Shown here: positions 8,067 through 16,496 of the stretch, piece after piece
How the letters are laid out: every line of letters starts with the position of its first letter
Numbering within the stretch: position 1 is the stretch's first letter
Assembly: GCF_003634935.1 (NCBI RefSeq)
Contig: NZ_RBXO01000001.1
Coordinates: 3,869,501 to 3,933,500, forward strand
Direction of reading: 5' to 3'
Length of the DNA: 64,000 nucleotides
Origin: Saccharothrix australiensis
GTDB taxonomy: Bacteria; Actinomycetota; Actinomycetes; Mycobacteriales; Pseudonocardiaceae
Notes under the pieces: model-generated
The model's input: the letters and a program-made list of their open reading frames with translations, nothing else
Databases searched by the model: none
Told to the model about the DNA's origin: nothing
Translations under genes and position numbers: made by a program

Positions 8067-8900
8067 TCAATCGGGCATTCCGGACGCCAGCGTCAACAGC
8101 AACAGCATCATCGGCGTGCACACCAGCGTCGTCAGCACGCTCGCGGCGGTCAGCCCGATCCGCTGCCCGGTCGCACCGGTGAGCGGTTGGTTCAGCACGA
8201 GTTGCCACACCATCGCGAGCACCGCGGGCAGCAGCACCGAATGCGGGATGAGCAGGATGTGGAAGGAAAGGGCCGTCCCGTCCCACGGCGCCACGGCGAG
8301 CGTGACCGGAATGCAGAACGTCCAGTACACCAGGAACGTCAGCGCCGCCCGCAGTGCCCGGCGCGGCGCGGCGGGGCGAGGGGTGCCCGACCAGGACCAC
8401 GCGAGCACCCCCGCCGCGACGGCCACCGCCGCCACCAGCCCGAGGGCCACCGCGAACCACGCGCCGTCGAAGACCGCCGACCACCACGGGTACGCGCCCC
8501 GGATCGCCGCGGCGTCGGGTTCGGGGACCGTCAAGGACGACAGGTGCACCCGGTGCGAGCCGGGGCCGTAGTCGAACGTCCGCTTGCACGCGATGTCCTG
8601 ACCGTCGTACGTGGCGGTGCAGGAGAGCGCCGCGCCGGGCGTGGTGTCGAGCCGGACGCGGAGGGTCGCGCCGGCGACCTGCGTGGTGCAGGTGGCGACC
8701 TGCTCCCGGTCGCGCACGCAGTCGATGTCGTGGTGGCTGATCGAGAACTGCGTCGTGGTGATCTTGTAGAGGCCGTCGGTGGCCCGCGCCGGCGAGACGG
8801 GCGCGATGGCCAACGCGACCAGGAACAGGAAACCGGGCACCAGCAGCGGCAAGGAGCGCAGTCGCCCGGCGGTGCCGGGCGGGAGGACGGTCGTCGTCAC
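8067..8900 (-). CDS. Exported-domain membrane protein of unknown function
   Basis: 277 aa. After the GTG start (GAGGGGG six nt upstream), one membrane segment (LLVPGFLFLVALAIAPV) leads into an extracellular domain of about 110 residues. That domain has several Cys (DCVRDREQVATCTTQV, LSCTATYDGQDIACKRTF), consistent with disulfides. Four further membrane segments follow (WFAVALGLVAAVAVAAGVLAW, ALTFLVYWTFCIPVTLAV, SVLLPAVLAMVWQLVL, and a C-terminal LTTLVCTPMMLLLLTLA). It is convergent with the unknown pair and divergent from the glycosyltransferase. No family is recognised. Confidence 0.8.
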   Translation of the reverse strand: MTTTVLPPGTAGRLRSLPLLVPGFLFLVALAIAPVSPARATDGLYKITTTQFSISHHDIDCVRDREQVATCTTQVAGATLRVRLDTTPGAALSCTATYDGQDIACKRTFDYGPGSHRVHLSSLTVPEPDAAAIRGAYPWWSAVFDGAWFAVALGLVAAVAVAAGVLAWSWSGTPRPAAPRRALRAALTFLVYWTFCIPVTLAVAPWDGTALSFHILLIPHSVLLPAVLAMVWQLVLNQPLTGATGQRIGLTAASVLTTLVCTPMMLLLLTLASGMPD

Positions 8901-9065
8901 GGTGTGCCCCCTCGGGTCACCACCGGAATCGACGCGCCGCGCCCGCTCGTTAGCGCGCAGCCGCGAACCCGACGCGGCACCACCCGTTCGCCGCACCGCC
9001 GCGCGTGCCGGTGGCGGCGGGAAAATGGCGGGTCGTCGCGGCAGGCGCCCCGATAGGCTGGTCGG

Positions 9066-10211
9066 ATGCGCGTATTGTTCACCTTCGCCGGCGGGGCGGG
9101 GCACTTCCAACCGCTGGTGCCGATCGCCCGCGCCGTGGTCGCCGCCGGCCACACCGTCGCGTTCGCCGCGGGGCCGGCGCGGCGGGCGGCCGTCGAAGCG
9201 GCCGGTTTCACCGCGTTCGCCGTGGGCCGTGGCGGCGGCGCCGCCGCCACGGCCGAACGCCGCCCGCTGCTCGTGCCGGACCGGCAGCGCGAGGACGACG
9301 ACCTGCGCGAGATCTTCGTGCGACAGGGGGTGACCCGGAGGCTGCCGGACTACCTGGACCTGTTCGGCCGGTGGCGGCCGGACGTGGTGGTCTGCGAGGA
9401 GACGGACTTCGGCGGCGTGCTCGCGGCCGAGGTGCTCGGGCTGCCCTACGCCAACGCGCAGGTCATCGCATCGGGTTCGTTCGTGCGGCCGGCGGTGGTC
9501 GCGCCCGCGCTGGCCGAACTGCGCGCCGAACAGGGGCTGCCGCCCGACCCCGACCTGGTCACGCAGCACCGGCACCTGCTGCTCTCGCCGTTCCCGCCCA
9601 GCTTCCGCCACCCGGACTTCCCCCTGCCGGGCACCGCTTTCCCGATCCGCCCGCCGGTGGGTGGGCCGGCCGGGTCCGACCGGCCCACCGTCTACTTCAC
9701 CCTCGGCACGGTGTTCAACACCGAGTCCGGCGACCTGTTCCACCGCGTGCTGGCCGGGCTGGGCGACCTGCCGGTGGACGTGGTGGCGACGGTCGGCGAG
9801 CACGTCGACCCGGCGGAGTTCGGCGAGCAGCGGGCGGGCGTGCGCATCGTCCGCTACCTGCCGCAGGACGAGGTGCTGCCGCGCTGCGACGTGGTGGTCT
9901 CGCACGGCGGGTCGGGCAGCGTGATCGGCGCGCTGGCGCACGGCCTGCCGGTGGTGGTGCTGCCGATGGGCGCGGACCAGCCGCACAACGCCGAGCAGTG
10001 CGTCCGGCTCGGGGTGGGCCGGGAGTTGGACCCCGTCGCCGCCACCCCGCAGGACGTGCGGGCCGCCGTGGCGGAGGTGCTGGCGGACCCGGGGTACCGG
10101 CGGGCGGCCGAGCGGGTGCGCGCCGAGATCCTCGACCTGCCCGAGCCCGCGCGGGCGGTGCCCCTGCTCGAACGGCTGGCCGCCGCGCCGGTGGTGCGCT
10201 CCGGGAGCTGA
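9066..10211 (+). CDS. MGT-family (GT1) glycosyltransferase
   Basis: 381 aa, GT-B fold. The N-terminal half begins MRVLFTFAGGAGHFQPLVPIARA, with the GHxxP motif of macrolide and UDP-glucuronosyl transferase relatives. The C-terminal half carries the donor-binding signature VVVSHGGSGSVIGALAHGLP followed by MGADQPHNAEQC. These enzymes move a sugar from a nucleotide donor to a hydrophobic acceptor. No aglycone or deoxysugar genes are nearby, so the acceptor is unknown; resistance by glycosylation is one possibility. It stands alone and is followed by a 12-bp-stem hairpin. Confidence 0.93.
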   Translation: MRVLFTFAGGAGHFQPLVPIARAVVAAGHTVAFAAGPARRAAVEAAGFTAFAVGRGGGAAATAERRPLLVPDRQREDDDLREIFVRQGVTRRLPDYLDLFGRWRPDVVVCEETDFGGVLAAEVLGLPYANAQVIASGSFVRPAVVAPALAELRAEQGLPPDPDLVTQHRHLLLSPFPPSFRHPDFPLPGTAFPIRPPVGGPAGSDRPTVYFTLGTVFNTESGDLFHRVLAGLGDLPVDVVATVGEHVDPAEFGEQRAGVRIVRYLPQDEVLPRCDVVVSHGGSGSVIGALAHGLPVVVLPMGADQPHNAEQCVRLGVGRELDPVAATPQDVRAAVAEVLADPGYRRAAERVRAEILDLPEPARAVPLLERLAAAPVVRSGS

Positions 10212-10215
10212 CCCC

Positions 10216-10255
10216 GGCCGGCCGCCGCGCCGCTCGTGAGCCCCGGCGGCCGGCC
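10216..10255 (+). terminator. Terminator hairpin after the glycosyltransferase gene
   Basis: 12-bp perfect arms (10216-10227 and 10244-10255) with a 16-nt loop begin 5 nt after the stop. Confidence 0.65.
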
Positions 10256-10737
10256 CCGGCCGGTGGGCCTCCTCACCGGCCGGGGCCTCCTCCGGCGGGC
10301 GAGGCCCGCCGTGCAGCCCGCCCCGTTCGCCGGGTCCGGTCGACCGACTCTCCCGCGTGGCCCGAGCCGCGGTGGCCCGAGCCGTGGTGTGCCGCGCGGG
10401 CGGTGTGCCGCGCCGTGGTGTGCCGCGCCGTGGTCACTCGTCCGAGTGACTTGTGCCGTCGCCCGCCCGTCCGGCGAGTCGGCGGGCCCGGTCACGGACC
10501 GTCCACGTCTGTCATCCCGGCACGGCTGCGCCGGCTCGGGCACCCCACCCGCACGGGTGGTGACCGGCGGCCCGACCGGGTGGCGGCCTGTCCGCTCGTG
10601 TCCGCCCGTGACCGGACGGCCGTCGCCGCACGCGCGGACGACACTCACGAGTCGGGTCATTTCCGTTAATCGACCCCGATCCCGGGTAGGCCCGGGGGGA
10701 CGACGGGACGAGACGTGCGGAAGGACCGAGGGATCTC
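10256..10737. other. Intergenic region, no gene seen
   Basis: It holds low-complexity GTGTGCCGCGCC-like repeats (about 10365-10432) and a small palindrome, GTCACTCG and CGAGTGAC around a 2-nt spacer (10433-10450). It should carry the catalase promoter; no clear hexamers are seen. Confidence 0.5.
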
Positions 10738-12393
10738 ATGACTGACGTGGCGAGCCAGGGCCCGGAGCCGGGCGACGACCGCCCCGTGCTCACCAACCGG
10801 CAGGGGCACCAGGTCTACGACAACCAGAACCAGCGGACGGTCGGCGCGCGCGGACCGGCCACCCTGGAGAACTACCAGTTCCTGGAGAAGATCAGCCACT
10901 TCGACCGCGAGCGCATCCCGGAGCGGGTGGTGCACGCGCGGGGCGCGGTGGCGTTCGGCTACTTCGAGAGCTACGGCAAGTGGGGCGACGAGCCGATCTC
11001 GACCTACACGCGGGCGAAGCTGTTCCAGGAGCCGGGCAAGCGGACGGACGTGGCGGTGCGGTTCTCCACCGTCATCGGCGGCCGGGACTCGTCGGAGGCC
11101 GCCCGCGACCCGCGCGGGTTCGCGATCAAGTTCTACACCGAGGACGGCAACTGGGACCTCGTCGGCAACAACCTGGCCGTGTTCTTCATCCGGGACGCCA
11201 TCAAGTTCCCGGACGTGATCCACGCGCTCAAGCCGGACCCGGTCACGTTCCGGCAGGAGCCGAACCGGATCTTCGACTTCATGTCGCAGACGCCCGAGGC
11301 GATGCACATGCTCGTCAACCTGTTCAGCCCGCGCGGCATCCCCGCCGACTACCGGCACATGCAGGGCTTCGGCGTGAACACCTACAAGTGGGTCGACGCC
11401 GAGGGGCGCACCCACCTGGTCAAGTACCACTGGATGCCCAAGGCGGGCGTCAAGAGCCTGACCGAGGCCGACGCCGCCGTGATCCAGGCCACCGAGCTGG
11501 GGCACGCGACCAAGGACCTGTACGAGTCGATCGAGCGCGGCGACCACCCGGAGTGGGAGCTGCTGGTGCAGCTCATGACCGACGACGACCACCCGGAGCT
11601 GGACTTCGACCCGCTGGACGACACCAAGGTGTGGCCGGAGGACCAGTTCCCCGCCAAGCCGGTCGGCCGCATGGTGCTGAACCGCAACGTGGACGACTTC
11701 TTCGCGGAGAACGAGCAGCTCGCGTTCGGCACCGGCGTTCTGGTCGACGGCCTGGACTTCTCCGACGACAAGATGCTGGTCGGCCGCACGTTCTCCTACA
11801 GCGACACCCAGCGCTACCGGGTGGGCCCGAACTACCTCCAACTCCCGGTCAACCAGGCCCGGAACGCCTCCGTGCGCACCAACCAGCGCGACGGGCAGAT
11901 GGCGTACCACGTGGACGGGGCGAAGAACAACCCGCACGTCAACTACGAGCCGTCGATCACCGGCGGGCTGCGGGAGGGCGAGTACCCGACGCACGACGAG
12001 CAGGGGCCGGTGATCGAGGGGCGGCTGACGCGCAAGCGGATCCCGCGCACCGACGACTACCGGCAGGCCGGTCAGCGCTACCTGCTCATGGAGCAGTGGG
12101 AGCGCGACGACCTCGTGCACAACCTGGTGACGATGCTGGCGCAGTGCGACCGGCCGATCCAGGAGCGCATGGTGTGGCACTTCCTGCTGGTGGAGGACGA
12201 GTTGGGCCTGCGGGTCGGTGAGGGGCTCGGCATCAAGCCCCGGGACGTCGCCGACCTCCCGCCGCTGGCCAGCCAGGACCTGACCGACGAGGACCGCGAG
12301 CGCCTGGCGAACCTCGGCGCGAACGGCCCGCGGGACGTCTCCGGCCTGAAGATGACGCACTGCGTGCCCAACGAGCGGGTGCGGCTCGCCTGA
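10738..12393 (+). CDS. katA: Monofunctional haem catalase
   Basis: 551 aa; degrades hydrogen peroxide in the cytoplasm. The distal catalytic His is in [18 protein letters not shown] (His66), the distal Asn pair in [19 protein letters not shown] (about 144-145). The proximal haem Tyr is Tyr354 in [16 protein letters not shown], the standard R-x-F-x-Y-x-D-T-Q signature. Length and start fit typical catalases of 480-560 residues. A catalase immune-responsive C-terminal extension ([19 protein letters not shown]) is present. It is monocistronic, closed by an 18-bp-stem terminator. No peroxide regulator gene is adjacent. Confidence 0.97.
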   Translation: MTDVASQGPEPGDDRPVLTNRQGHQVYDNQNQRTVGARGPATLENYQFLEKISHFDRERIPERVVHARGAVAFGYFESYGKWGDEPISTYTRAKLFQEPGKRTDVAVRFSTVIGGRDSSEAARDPRGFAIKFYTEDGNWDLVGNNLAVFFIRDAIKFPDVIHALKPDPVTFRQEPNRIFDFMSQTPEAMHMLVNLFSPRGIPADYRHMQGFGVNTYKWVDAEGRTHLVKYHWMPKAGVKSLTEADAAVIQATELGHATKDLYESIERGDHPEWELLVQLMTDDDHPELDFDPLDDTKVWPEDQFPAKPVGRMVLNRNVDDFFAENEQLAFGTGVLVDGLDFSDDKMLVGRTFSYSDTQRYRVGPNYLQLPVNQARNASVRTNQRDGQMAYHVDGAKNNPHVNYEPSITGGLREGEYPTHDEQGPVIEGRLTRKRIPRTDDYRQAGQRYLLMEQWERDDLVHNLVTMLAQCDRPIQERMVWHFLLVEDELGLRVGEGLGIKPRDVADLPPLASQDLTDEDRERLANLGANGPRDVSGLKMTHCVPNERVRLA

Positions 12394-12417
12394 GCGGCGC
12401 GCGACGACCCGGAGTCC

Positions 12418-12458
12418 CGGTCGCACCGGGCGGTCACGGCGACCGCCCGGTGCGACCG
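12418..12458 (+). terminator. Strong terminator after the catalase gene
   Basis: A perfect 18-bp stem (12418-12435 with 12441-12458) with a 5-nt loop starts 25 nt after the catalase stop. Variants of its GCGACCGCCCG arm repeat for another 40 bp. Confidence 0.8.
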
Positions 12459-12737
12459 CCCGATGCGACCGCTCGGTGCGACGCCCGCGGGCCGACCTGT
12501 TCGTCGGAGCCCCGCCGTCCTGGCCCCCGATCGGAGTCCCACCGCGTCCAGTCCATTCGACCGGTCCGCGGATAACCGCGGTCACTTCTCCGGCACCCAG
12601 GTGAATAGCGTTCCGCCGGGCGCCGGGCGCCGGGACGACGTCGCCGCGCGCCGCGCATCGGCGGACGACAACTCCGGTGGGCGAGGTCCCGCACGCCCGA
12701 AGATCCGATGTGCCGAATCCCGCGCGCGACGGGCCGA

Positions 12738-12776
12738 CGGCATCCCGGTTCGGGGACCGCCGAACCGGGATGCCGT
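12738..12776. repeat. 16-17-bp hairpin in the intergenic gap before the RiPP locus
   Basis: 12738-12753 is the exact reverse complement of 12760-12775, with a 6-nt loop. It lies in the middle of a gap of nearly 1 kb (12459-13287) in which no gene is supported. It may mark the end of an unseen RNA. Confidence 0.65.
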
Positions 12777-13287
12777 GGATTTCCGGTTCGGGCGCGGCTC
12801 GTTTCGGGGCCGGCCAAAGCCCGCCCGGCCGCGCTCCGCGCCGACCGCGACAGGAAATTCAACGCTCCACCGGCCGTATGCGATAAATGCGCCGACCGGC
12901 CGCACACGAGCGGGTCGTCCCGCGCCGCAGTGGGCTGACCAGCGTGGTCTTGCCGATAACGGCCCGGAACCGTCCGCTCTCCCGAATCGCGCCCGATGTC
13001 GTTCGGAATCCCGCACCCCGCGCGGGAGGTCACGCGTCCGGCGGTTCCGGGCGAATGGCGGACGGTGTGCTTCGGTCACTCGGACCACGCGTGCCCGTCC
13101 GGCGCTGTCGGCGCTGTGGGTCGCGCAACCTACACCCGGTCGGGGGTTCCTCGCCGCACTTGCCCGGCGTTTTCCGCGAGCACGCCCATCGGGAGTTCAA
13201 ATGGGCTTCCGAGGTCGAACGAATACCTGTCACCCGAATGACCTCCCGGCCCCTTTCCCGAATCATCTGGAATAGCGTCGACGGGTC

Positions 13288-13317
13288 TTGTCGGTGTCCG
13301 ATCCATCTGCTTAGGGT
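13288..13317 (+). promoter_or_regulatory. Putative promoter of the RiPP precursor operon
   Basis: TTGTCG (13288-13293) and TAGGGT (13312-13317) with an 18-bp spacer lie about 45 nt upstream of the first precursor ATG. The match is acceptable but not strong. Confidence 0.4.
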
Positions 13318-13362
13318 TCCGCCCTGCAATGCACGATTCCGGATCGGACGAAGGAGGACGAC

Positions 13363-13497
13363 ATGGACTTGACGTTCGACGTCGAGGACTTGGTGCTGGA
13401 CGAGCTGGCCGTGACGGCCGTCGGTGACGCGGCGTTCGCGGACGGCGGTGCGGGTGCGGCGTCCTGCTCGTGCTGCAGCCGGCCGACCCAGGGCTGA
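13363..13497 (+). CDS. RiPP precursor peptide 1 (thiopeptide-like, core SCSCCSRPTQG)
   Basis: 44 aa, starting MDLTFDVEDLVLDELAVTAV. The acidic, hydrophobic leader is of the thiopeptide/TOMM type (FDVEDLVLDEL), followed by a small-residue stretch DGGAGAA and a Ser/Cys core S-C-S-C-C-S then RPTQG. The Cys residues are substrates for the YcaO cyclodehydratase downstream (thiazoles); the Ser residues for the split-LanB system (dehydroalanine) or oxazole formation. GAAGGAGG lies before the ATG. It is near-identical to the next peptide: 106 bp (13375-13480) match exactly. The leader/core boundary is inferred. Confidence 0.93.
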   Translation: MDLTFDVEDLVLDELAVTAVGDAAFADGGAGAASCSCCSRPTQG

Positions 13498-13543
13498 TTC
13501 GACCCCCGGGGGCCTGATTCGAACCCCGGGGCTGATTCGAACC
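13494..13543. repeat. Short tandem repeats between the two precursor genes
   Basis: CTGATTCGAMCCCCGGGG occurs two and a half times (13494, 13514, 13532) with self-complementary CCCCGGGG cores, starting over the stop of precursor 1. The cores could form small intercistronic stems. Confidence 0.7.
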
Positions 13544-13591
13544 GTGGTCGGCGTTGGTCAGCCGGTCGCGACAACCAACCAGGAGGGTGTC

Positions 13592-13726
13592 ATGGAGCTG
13601 TCTTTCGACGTCGAGGACTTGGTGCTGGACGAGCTGGCCGTGACGGCCGTCGGTGACGCGGCGTTCGCGGACGGCGGTGCGGGTGCGGCGTCCTGCTCGT
13701 GCTGCAGCCAGCCGACGCAGGCGTGA
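13592..13726 (+). CDS. RiPP precursor peptide 2 (core SCSCCSQPTQA)
   Basis: 44 aa, starting MELSFDVEDLVLDELAVTAV. It differs from precursor 1 at four residues: two near the N-terminus (DLT to ELS) and two in the tail (R40Q, G44A). The Ser/Cys block is unchanged, so only the unmodified tail varies. AGGAGGG lies 5-6 nt before the ATG. The two copies look like a recent duplication, and with a third decayed leader downstream they suggest a once larger family. Confidence 0.93.
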   Translation: MELSFDVEDLVLDELAVTAVGDAAFADGGAGAASCSCCSQPTQA

Positions 13727-13788
13727 GCAGGCCCGTCGCCGACCGCTGACCGCGACGCCGGTCCGGCGGTGCCGCGAGGCCGGCGCCC

Positions 13789-13839
13789 GACGTCGAGGAC
13801 GCGGTCCTGGACGTGCCGGCCGTGACACCGCCGACCGCG
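13789..13839 (+). pseudogene. Decayed third precursor leader
   Basis: Translated in frame, this stretch reads DVEDAVLDVPAVTPPTA, clearly related to DVEDLVLDELAVTAVGDA of the two precursors. No start codon, no Ser/Cys core and no ribosome binding site belong to it. The rest of 13727-14042 shows nothing else. Confidence 0.65.
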
Positions 13840-14042
13840 CGGCTGCCGCGCACGGCGGAGCGGCGCCCGCGTCCCGTCCGCCCGCGCTCCACCCGGGCAG
13901 GTCGGGACACCGCCGGGCGCCGGCGGTCGCGGTGGGCCGACGCGCCCGCCGCGACCGCCCGCCGCGGCGGCAGGTCGGTGCCCCCGGTCGGGGGCGTCGG
14001 TCCCGACGCCCCCGACCACCACTCCCGCGGAAGGAAGCGCGC

Positions 14043-16496
14043 ATGGCCGCTGTGATCACCACCGAGTTGGCGCCGTACGCGGTGGTCCGCGTGGCGGCGT
14101 TGCCCCACCCCGGGCCGCCGGCCGGCGCGGCGGGCTTCCGCGCGGCGATGGCCGCCGCGGTCGCGGCACGCGCCCGCGTCCGGGGGCTCGCGCCGGAGGT
14201 CGCCGACGCGCTGCACGACAGCGCGGCCGACCACCCGCCGGAGTTCCACCGCCGGGTCGTGCTGCCGCTGCGGCGCGACGTCCACAACGACCGCTCGCCC
14301 CGCCCCGCGCTGCTGGCGGAGTTGGGCGAGCTGCCCGACCGGGTGCCCGTGCTGGCGCGCTGGCTCGCCGAACGCGCCGCGCTGGACGCCGCCACCGACG
14401 CGCTGCTGACCGCGTGGCCGGCCGCGCTGGCCGCGGAGCGCGCCGTGCTGGCGCGGGTGTGCGACGCCGAGCCGGTGCGCCTGGCCGGGGTGCTGACCGG
14501 CGCGGACCTCCTGCACGGCCTGGCGCGCACCGCGGCGGGCGGCGGCACGCCCGACCGCAAGGCGCGCAAGGCGGAGGCGACCGTCCTGCGGTACGCCCTG
14601 CGCGCCACGGCCAAGACCAGCCCGCTGTCCTGGTACACCCACGTCGGCTGGGGCTACTGGGGCGACGGGCCGTGGCCCTCCGCGCGGCCGGTGGCGCACA
14701 CCGAGGTGAACCGCCTGCTGCTGGCCCGCCTGGTCGACGCCTTCCGCGACCGGCCGCACCGCCTCGCGCCCGGCCTGCACGACCGGGACGGCCGCGTGGT
14801 GTTCCGCCGCGACGCCCCGATCGCGCCGGGCGCGGACGCGCCGCCGTCCCGGATCCACGTCACCCGCGAGGAGCAGGTCGACCTGGCGGCCACCGGGCCG
14901 CTGCGGTTCGTCGTGGCCACCGCGCGCGCCGCCGGTGCGGCGGGCGTCGAGCCGTCCGCGCTGGTCGGGGCGCTGGCCGCCCGGATGTCCACGCCCGACG
15001 CGCGCGCCGCCGCCCGCGGCTACGTCGAGCGGATGCTGGACATCGGCCTGCTGGTGCCGGTGGAACCGGTGCACCCCCAGGACCCGGACGCGCCGTCGGC
15101 GATCGTCGCGTGGCTGCGCGAGCGGGGCGCGCACGACGCCGCCGACCGCCTGGCGCGGCTGGTGGCGACCACCGCCGCGTTCGCCACCGCCGACCCGCCC
15201 GCGCGCGCCGTCGCCGCCGCCGCGCTCGACACCGGCTGGCGGGAGCTCGGCGAGCGGGTGGGCGTCGACCTCTCCGGGATCGCGCCGGTCCTGGAGGACG
15301 TCCTCCTGCCGGAACCCGTGCCCGCGCCGGCCACGGGCACCGACGCGCTGACCAGGCTCACCCCGCTGCTGGTCCTCTTCGACCACCAGGTGCTGCTGCG
15401 CAGGCTGCTCCGCAACCGGTTCGTCGAGTCGGTCGGCGCGGGCGGCGTCGCGACCCTCGCGGAGTGCGCGGTCTTCCTGGCGGGCACGTGGAAGGACACC
15501 GCCGACGCCGCCGAATGGACCGGCGACCCCGAGGTGGTGGCGCTGCTGGAGGCCCGCGCGAAGCTCGCGGCCGCCGCGCCCGCGGACGGCGTGCTGACCG
15601 ACGACCTGGTCGACGAGGCCGCCCACCACGTGCCGACGTGGCTGCGCCGCCCCGGCTCCTACGCGTTCTTCGGCCAACCGTCGCGGGACGGGCGGCTCGT
15701 GGTCAACCACGTCTACCCGGGGTTCGGCCGGTTCACGAGCCGGTTCCTGCGGCGGCTGCCCGGCGCGGCGGACGCGGTGGCCGCCCGGTTGCGGCGGACG
15801 CTCGGCGCGCGGTTCGCGCAGTTCCGGCCGCTGCGCGGGTTCAACGCCAACCTGCACCCGCTGCTCGCGCCGCACGAGGTCGGCGAGGACGCCCGGTGGG
15901 CCGACCTGCCCGCCGACGAACTCCTGGTCCGGCACGACCCGGTGGCCGACGAACTGCGGGTCGTGCACCGGGGCGAGCCGCTGGACGTGGTCTACCTGGG
16001 CTTCCTGATGCCGCTGGTGCTGCCCGACCGGTACGTCCCGCTGTACTCGGACCTCGCGTGCGGCCGGGTCGGCCTGGAGCCGCTCCGGTCGAGCGAGGCC
16101 GACGGCGAGGTGGTGCGGCGCGGCGGGCTGCGCTACCGCGACGTGGTGCTGGCCCGCCGCGCGTGGGACTTCCCGACCGCGCCCGCGCTGGGCGCGGAGG
16201 AGGAGGTCGCGCCCGCGGTCGCGGCGTGGCGCGCCCGGCACGGGCTGCCCGGCCACGTGTTCGTCGACGCCCGCTCGTCGTCGCTGTCCGCCGACTTCCT
16301 GAGCCGCCGGCTCATCGCGGCCAAGCCGCAGTACGTCGACCTCGGGAACGCCCTGCACCTGCGCTGCCTGCCGCGGCTGCTGTCCCGGTTCCCGGACGGC
16401 GTCGAGCTGACCGAGGCGCTGCCGGTGCCGGGTGCGGGGTCGCCCGGCGGCCGGGTGCTCGAAGTGGTCGCGGAAACGTACTGGGAGGTCTCGTGA
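14043..16496 (+). CDS. Split-LanB dehydratase, glutamylation subunit (thiopeptide type)
   Basis: 817 aa, matching the N-terminal domain of class I lanthipeptide dehydratases. In thiopeptide systems this enzyme uses glutamyl-tRNA to glutamylate core Ser/Thr; a separate protein eliminates glutamate to give dehydroalanine. Family landmarks are the KTSPLSWYTHVGWGYWG block (LanB KTSP motif), KARKAEATVLRYALRATAKT, VVNHVYPGFGRFTSRF, and the C-terminal FVDARSSSLSADFLSRRLIAAKPQYVDLGNALHL. No elimination domain is attached; that function is on the last gene of the operon. ATG 14043 follows GGAAGGAAG. The stop overlaps the next GTG (GTGA). Cytoplasmic. Confidence 0.9.
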   Translation: MAAVITTELAPYAVVRVAALPHPGPPAGAAGFRAAMAAAVAARARVRGLAPEVADALHDSAADHPPEFHRRVVLPLRRDVHNDRSPRPALLAELGELPDRVPVLARWLAERAALDAATDALLTAWPAALAAERAVLARVCDAEPVRLAGVLTGADLLHGLARTAAGGGTPDRKARKAEATVLRYALRATAKTSPLSWYTHVGWGYWGDGPWPSARPVAHTEVNRLLLARLVDAFRDRPHRLAPGLHDRDGRVVFRRDAPIAPGADAPPSRIHVTREEQVDLAATGPLRFVVATARAAGAAGVEPSALVGALAARMSTPDARAAARGYVERMLDIGLLVPVEPVHPQDPDAPSAIVAWLRERGAHDAADRLARLVATTAAFATADPPARAVAAAALDTGWRELGERVGVDLSGIAPVLEDVLLPEPVPAPATGTDALTRLTPLLVLFDHQVLLRRLLRNRFVESVGAGGVATLAECAVFLAGTWKDTADAAEWTGDPEVVALLEARAKLAAAAPADGVLTDDLVDEAAHHVPTWLRRPGSYAFFGQPSRDGRLVVNHVYPGFGRFTSRFLRRLPGAADAVAARLRRTLGARFAQFRPLRGFNANLHPLLAPHEVGEDARWADLPADELLVRHDPVADELRVVHRGEPLDVVYLGFLMPLVLPDRYVPLYSDLACGRVGLEPLRSSEADGEVVRRGGLRYRDVVLARRAWDFPTAPALGAEEEVAPAVAAWRARHGLPGHVFVDARSSSLSADFLSRRLIAAKPQYVDLGNALHLRCLPRLLSRFPDGVELTEALPVPGAGSPGGRVLEVVAETYWEVS

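Noticed and set aside
12463..13275. 270-codon plus-strand frame in the gap before the RiPP operon
   Set aside because: No start with a ribosome binding site, composition not codon-like, Arg/Pro-rich product; several overlapping frames are equally long.
13494..13543. GATTCGAACC repeats resembling a tRNA T-loop or att site
   Set aside because: The motif is repeated at close spacing, with no acceptor stem, anticodon arm or integrase gene nearby. It is a local tandem repeat.
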